In this document: positions 58,414 through 64,000 of the stretch, one piece after another
Layout: each line of letters opens with the position of its first letter
Position numbering within the stretch: the first letter of the stretch is position 1
Assembly (NCBI GenBank): GCA_038502055.1
Contig: JAXRKN010000041.1
Coordinates: 3,267,501-3,331,500 of the forward strand
Origin: Tanytarsus gracilentus
Taxonomy: Eukaryota > Arthropoda > Insecta > Diptera > Chironomidae
DNA length: 64,000 nt
Direction: 5' to 3'
Notes under the pieces: model-generated
The model's database searches: none
The model's input: the letters and a program-made list of their open reading frames with translations, nothing else
What the model was told of the DNA's origin: nothing
Made by a program: the position numbers and the translations under genes

Positions 58414-61400
58414 AAGCTCAAAGCTCTTACAACACATCTAAAACTTTTCAAGCATCAAATTTTATGTAAAATCCTCCCCTAAAAATCCTTAAAGCCATCT
58501 GAATATTTTCTCTTATCCTTATTTAAACAAACGGATCCGGCTAATAAAGCCGAAGAGATATTTCATTTCGTCTGTGAAATGATGATGATGATTAGGTGGG
58601 AAAGATGGCATTAATGTCATCCATTGACTTTTCTCACTTCTTCATTTATTCACCCTCACTCAAAGTTGCACGCTTTCTCGCCGTTTTTTCTCTCTTCAAT
58701 CAGAAAGGTAAATATGAGATAGAATGCGAAGAAAAAGGACGTCGACGACGGTATAAGGCGATTAATCAAAGATAAATTGTATTATGACTAGCACTTCTTC
58801 GTAGTGGCAAATAATAGGAGCACTGATGATTGAGGGGGATGAAATGAAAGCGAGAGTGGAGGATTATTGAGAGAGCGAGAGAGAAGTCAACAATGAGGCA
58901 TGGGAAAATAAGAAGAAAGCAACAATACTGTTAATGATAGTGATGTGAGGTGGAGAAGAAAACTAAGAAGGAAATTGAGGTAGGTTGCAATTTATGTTAT
59001 TCTCGTTCAGAATGCTCATTGATCATATTATAACGGAAAGATACGAGTCATTCTCAAATATAGAGCAGGTGTCTAATCAGCTCTCGAACATAATTGATTA
59101 AAATCTGTTTGTTGACAATGTAAATTAGATTTTTGGATTATTAATGCTGAGGATTACAATTTTGTGTTTGAAATGAAAATTTTTATCATTCAAAAAAATT
59201 TATCTAAAATCCCAATTTTATTTTTCATGAGTTTTAAAAGTTTCTTAAAGTGTTATCGATCTTCTTAGTGCAAACAAAATGTCTTAGGGTTTTTTAAAGC
59301 TTCTCATGATGAACGTTTTAAAAGCAAAATCCTAAATCCATTAAAAGCATTTGATTTTATGTTGAAATGAATTCTTGAGAAAGAGCTTTAGGTAAAATTC
59401 CTTAGCTAAGCTTTCACTTTATTCGACTTATTTATGCTGTTAAGATAATCAAAAAAATCTTTTTTAATAAATAAAATTTAAAGTCGTGCACCATGGCAGT
59501 AATTGAATGTCATGATTAATTTAAAAAATTATTTAAATTACTCTGCAAACATAATTTAAATTTATTAAATTTTTTATCGTTCTGTTTTCCTCAATTACCA
59601 TCCTCAAGGTGTGCGGAGGGTAAAAATCTCAAGGTTATTTTTCTTCTTTTTAGAAAAAACAACATCATCGAATTCAATTATTTATTTTTGCAGTAAAGAT
59701 GATTAAGCTCGATGTTGTTTTGAACATTTCAACCACATGAGGCCAGATTTGACAAAAAATAGTTGAAATTCCCACTCGAGGAATTTCTTGCGATTGATAT
59801 TGCATGTAAAAATATTAATTAATTGATAATGTGTTCACATGACAATTTAGTTCGTATTAATGGAAAGGTAATGTCGTCCTTTGGGATTCCAACGACCCTT
59901 CTTTTTGTTGCTATGGTGATCCTAAATTTAATTTGTTTGTGTGAATTATATTACCACACGGCATATATTTTACGTTCAGGAATGTTCAGATGAAGTCATT
60001 TTAGGTGAGGCCACAGAGCTTTATTTTAATCACAAAAACCGATTTTCGGAGAAAATTGCTCTCAAATCAAATTACATCGGAGTTCAGAGAGCGAAGGATG
60101 CTGTTAATAAAATTGAAAGCCGCTTGAATTTCAATCAATTTCCGGGGTTGCTTTTTCGCATCACTCGGAAAATGGGTGGTCATGAATAAGTTAAGTACTC
60201 ATTTACACGTACTTGCCATTATTTTTTATGCACTTTCCGTACAGCGATAAAAATAAAATTTCAGGCTTGAGGTAGATATAAATAATTACAAACGCTCTCG
60301 AATATACGCCGACAAGTCATTTTATTATGCTTTAAAGCATAGGGTGGAGATTTTGAAACCTGTGTAAAATTTTAATTTTCTTTGTTGGTTTAATTTTTAA
60401 TCATGAAACTTTCAAATTTTATCATTTTATTTCATTGGAATTTATTAAGTCCTGGAAACATATTTTTTTATTAAAAAAAGCTCTTTTAAGTTTTATTTAT
60501 TTTTTCAGGGATTGAAAATTTAAAAAATTCGGTACACAAATTAAATTCTTCAATATGAAGTTTAACTTTTAAAATTAAATATTAATTATTTCATAAAAAT
60601 CTTAAATTCTAATTAAAGCTTTTCATTTAATATTAATTAAATTGTTTGAAAATCCAAAATTTCCTGAACTTGATTTTTTTTCATTTCATCGCCGTCAGAC
60701 CAAAAAATCCGCCTCAAGTTCTTAATAATATTTTTAATTTATCGCGACGTCGACTCGACTTTATTTACATTTTTCTTGATGAAAGCTTTGATGGACCTGG
60801 AAGGCGAAACTGAGGATGATGATAATGAACCTTCTTTGAAAAAGTTGAAAATTTCCATTTATCTCATATTAAACTGCCTCAAAAAAATTTTCTTTAACAT
60901 AAAAATTGCGATGATGATAAAAGTGAATAAAAACAAGCCGGAATGTTGATATGAAGGGAGAGAGGAAGCCGAAGCGGACTTGCTCATTTAATCGGAATTA
61001 ATTTATTTTGAGTGCGCCTACTGATCATGAAACAGAGGCGATGCGCAGCATTGAAGGGGAGATATCCATAAATTGTGAAGCATTAAAATTTTACTGCCAT
61101 TGCTTATCTAGCTCGCTCTTGCCATTAGTGTATTATATTGTTAATATAAAGTTCATGATCATAAAACAGACCAATTTCATCCTACAAGTGAGACGATGTG
61201 AGTTACATAAACTCCAAATATATCGTCATCTCATTTGTTTGACTTTGATGTTATTTGATGGGCAATTCCGCAACAGCAGTGGGTAAATAGGACAGTAAAT
61301 GATAAAATAAAGGTTCATTTGTGCAGAAAACTCATTTATTATCACGCTAAAACCAGTTAGCGTTCCCATTAGGATATTTTATCCCGGTTTGCACAGGTGG

Positions 61401-63144
61401 TTTGACTCGTAATTACGTGTTTGAATAATGATGGAGATTTTTGGCTAAAAAATTACATTTTTGTTATCGTAATTATTAAAGATTAAAAAATTTCCAAAAT
61501 TTTGGGTTAAATTTAACGGTCCTGAAAAATTTGAAATTTTTAAAGTTCTGCTTTAAAAATCAATTACATATATTTTTCGACCTACGAGCATAAAAACATC
61601 ACCAATGAATTTATCACTAGATATACCTTTTAACACCCATGTACAGCAAGGGTTGCTATGATATCCTCACGTGCATAGTTCTCGCTTTTATTATTTATTA
61701 ATAATCGGATGAAACCTTTCATCTCATCTGAATAGCCATATTTGTGTATTCATTCATCCTTACTGCCCCTCCTTTTCTCAGTGGAGGCGATGAAAATTGA
61801 TTAATGAGCACATGCTGACTATAAAAACACATGATGAAGGGAAAAAATCCGTGCAAGTGGATGGAGATTAAGGAAAAATGTTAAGGGAGAGTGGAAAAAA
61901 GTCCCTCATTGAATTTATCAAGCGGTAAAATGGCGAAGTAACGGTGATGAGAGAAATTCAATGAACAGTAAATGGAATTATCAATTATGTTTCGCTTTCC
62001 TGCTTCATCCCAACACAGAAAAAGAAAGCTCAATATTTATATTTTGAAATAGCATCAATTCACTCTAATACTCAATAAATTTTTATGCGAAGTTTAGCTG
62101 CTTGATTGTCATGCCGACGATACAAAAAATACAGCATACTTTTTTAGGCTTTTGTTTGTCAGGAAATTACAAGCGAGATGACGCAAAATATAAAGAAAAA
62201 ATGATTTATCATAAATTTTCATCGATATTAAATTAAATCGAAAATATTAAATTTTAGCAAACTCTTTTAAAAAATTCTGATGCATTAAATGTCCAATCCT
62301 CGACTGAATCGCTTTCATAGGAAAATTGCGTTCATTAAAAATTACAATCGCTCTGATTGATCGGAAGAATGGCAACAAAATATCCATAAAATTCGAATGG
62401 AGGACGTAAGGAAGAAGACGAAAATAATAATGAAAAACTTTTTTTCCTCCTGAAATCAATGTCAATGCTGAGCTAGAAGGGCATGAAAGACTATAAAAAC
62501 TCGAAGAAATAACTTTGTCATAAAAATTATTGTACAATTTATTTATAATCGAGCATCTGGCATGATGAAAAACATCCAATGTGTTCTCACAAGCGAAACA
62601 AATTCGTTGAAATGTCAATCTTTATTGACAAGCTTATTATTGCCGCTTCCATTGGTAATCAAAGACATTTTTCTAACGTCTATCAACACAACAATTGTCC
62701 ACTTAAGCTTTTAAAAATATTTAACAGAAAACTTTAAGTGTTTTGTTGTATTTTGCTTGTTGGCATGACACCTTGACAAGAGAAATCTCTAAAGGAATTT
62801 TCAATTTATTTTCAAGCACGTCTGCAAATTTTTGCTTGCTGAAAGATTTCGTGTTTAAATTTCTGCTTGAATAAAAGCTACGTTAAAAATTTTCACCACA
62901 AATTGTTTCAATTAAAAAATGGAAAAATATTAAATGAAATATTTTTATTTACCTTGTTATAGCTCCGCTTTATATTAATTTTGGATTTTTCCAAAACCAG
63001 TTTTCGACCCCTAGTGCCAAGACATTACATTGTGCAATATCAAAACATATACTCAAATGATAGGCCTAGTCAAACCCTACAAACTGGCGAAAACAGATTT
63101 GAAATCCGTTGATCCTACGAGGAGTTAGAGCCATTTAAGTCATC
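58414..63144. other. AT-rich intergenic sequence
   Basis: No gene recognised. Isolated open frames at 59941-60189 (plus, 82 codons) and 62247-62618 (minus, 123 codons) lack known motifs and splice support. The segment from about 62950 has a more even base composition and may be the start of the repeat that fills the window edge. Confidence 0.6.
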
Positions 63145-63145
63145 T

Positions 63146-63204
63146 TACTTTCTTACTTTCTCACTTTCTCACTTTCTCACTTTCTCACTTTCTTACTTTC
63201 TCAC
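63146..63204 (+). repeat. 8-bp microsatellite (CACTTTCT)n
   Basis: About seven tandem copies of CACTTTCT/TACTTTCT between GAGTTAGAGCCATTTAAGTC and GATCTTAGTGAACGCC. It lies directly upstream of the 120-bp array and may belong to the same repetitive element. Confidence 0.92.
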
Positions 63205-63329
63205 GATCTTAGTGAACGCCATATCTCAAGAACGGCTGGTCGGATTTGACTCGGGTTTGTGGCTAAAGATCGGGTTTTGGCTCTAGTTGTGCAAGAAGTA
63301 TTTTGTTTTGAGGTACGACACTCCAAGGA

Positions 63330-64000
63330 CCGTCCCTGAGTGCAAAAATGTCCTTTTTCATACAAATTTTCTCTTATTTGGCTTCATGGGTGTCGTTGAA
63401 CTCGTCATTGTACCAGGAATCGAATGGCATTGATGATTTTTGATGAATGTCCATTATGGACAGCCAGGAGTGCCACTAATGTCCTTTTTAATACAAATTT
63501 TCTCTTATATGGCTTCATGTATGTCGTTGAACTCGTAATTGGACCAGGAATCGATTGACATTGACGATTTTTGAAGAATGTCCATCATGGTCGACCAGTA
63601 TAGCCACTAATGTCCATTTTTCAGAACTATGGCTTCATGGGTATCGTTGAACTCGTTATTGCATCAGGAATCGATTGACATTGATGATTTTTGAGGAATG
63701 TCCATCATGGCCGGCCAGTAATGCCACTAATGTCCATTTTTCAGAACTATGGCTTCATGTATGTTGTTGAACTCGTCATTGCATCAGGAATCGATTGACA
63801 TTGACGATTTTTGAAACATGTCCATCATGGCCGGCCAGGAGTGCCAGTAATGCCCATTTTTCAGAATTATGGCTTCATGGGTATCGTTGAACTCGTTATT
63901 GCATCAGGAATCGATTTACATTGATGATTTTTGAAGAATGTCCTTCATGATTAACCAAGAGTGCCACTAATGCTCATTGCAACGGAGTAGGGTACTAATC
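63330..64000 (+). repeat. 120-130-bp tandem repeat array, running out of the window
   Basis: The landmark GCCACTAATGTCC or a close variant recurs at 63342, 63472, 63603, 63723, 63843 and 63963, giving spacings of 130, 131, 120, 120 and 120 bp. Each unit also has ATGGCTTCATG, GTTGAACTCG, CAGGAATCGAT and GACATTGATGATTTTTG. The first two units keep an extra segment (ATACAAATTTTCTCTTAT) that is shortened to CAGAACT in later ones. No open frame persists. Possibly a satellite or the internal array of a larger interspersed element. Confidence 0.93.

Noticed and set aside
62247..62618. 123-codon minus-strand open frame
   Set aside because: No recognisable domain or splice context; this length is expected once or so by chance in 64 kb of such DNA.
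1..64000. tRNA, rRNA, CRISPR arrays, bacterial operons or integrated viral genes
   Set aside because: No matching motifs, repeats with regular spacers, or recognisable proteins were seen on either strand.

Overview
The window looks like AT-rich nuclear DNA from an insect, most likely a dipteran. Its genes have canonical GT-AG introns (several of 59-66 bp, others of kilobases), long non-coding stretches, microsatellites and short inverted-repeat transposons. The only genes I can support are two neuroligins, arranged head to head. Species cannot be named from the sequence alone.

Neuroligin A (minus strand, 2637-40189) reconstructs as 11 exons with matching reading phases. It encodes a complete 897-residue protein that most resembles insect Neuroligin 2: signal peptide, cholinesterase-like ectodomain, one membrane span and a 135-residue tail ending S-V-R-V. 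Its first two introns are very large (11.9 and 17.0 kb). Three short DNA transposons lie in its introns: a 732-bp hAT-type MITE at 7727-8458, a 983-bp foldback-like element at 24025-25007, and a 1410-bp hAT-type element at 32025-33434. All three have target-site duplications readable in the sequence.

Neuroligin B (plus strand, 47932-54865) reconstructs as 5 exons encoding 1284 residues. It has a Ser-rich N-terminal extension, a cholinesterase-like ectodomain, one membrane span and a tail of about 490 residues. One of its introns (52055-52117) is 63 bp long and has no in-frame stop, so retention would insert 21 residues without breaking the frame. A and B share two phase-1 intron positions, which supports common ancestry. 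In both, the esterase nucleophile Ser is replaced (Gly in A, Asp in B) while Glu and His are kept, so both should be adhesion proteins rather than enzymes.

The 7.7 kb between the two start codons (40190-47931) must hold both promoters and any 5' UTR exons; I see no other recognisable gene there. The flanks (1-2636 and 54866-64000) hold UTR and intergenic DNA, an unrecognised short repeat array at 58320-58413, and at the right edge an 8-bp array followed by a 120-130-bp tandem repeat that runs out of the window. I found no tRNA, rRNA, CRISPR, or prokaryotic or viral gene. The window is mostly ordinary insect sequence; the most interesting points are the clustered neuroligin paralogues, the stopless intron, the divergent tails and the new transposon families.
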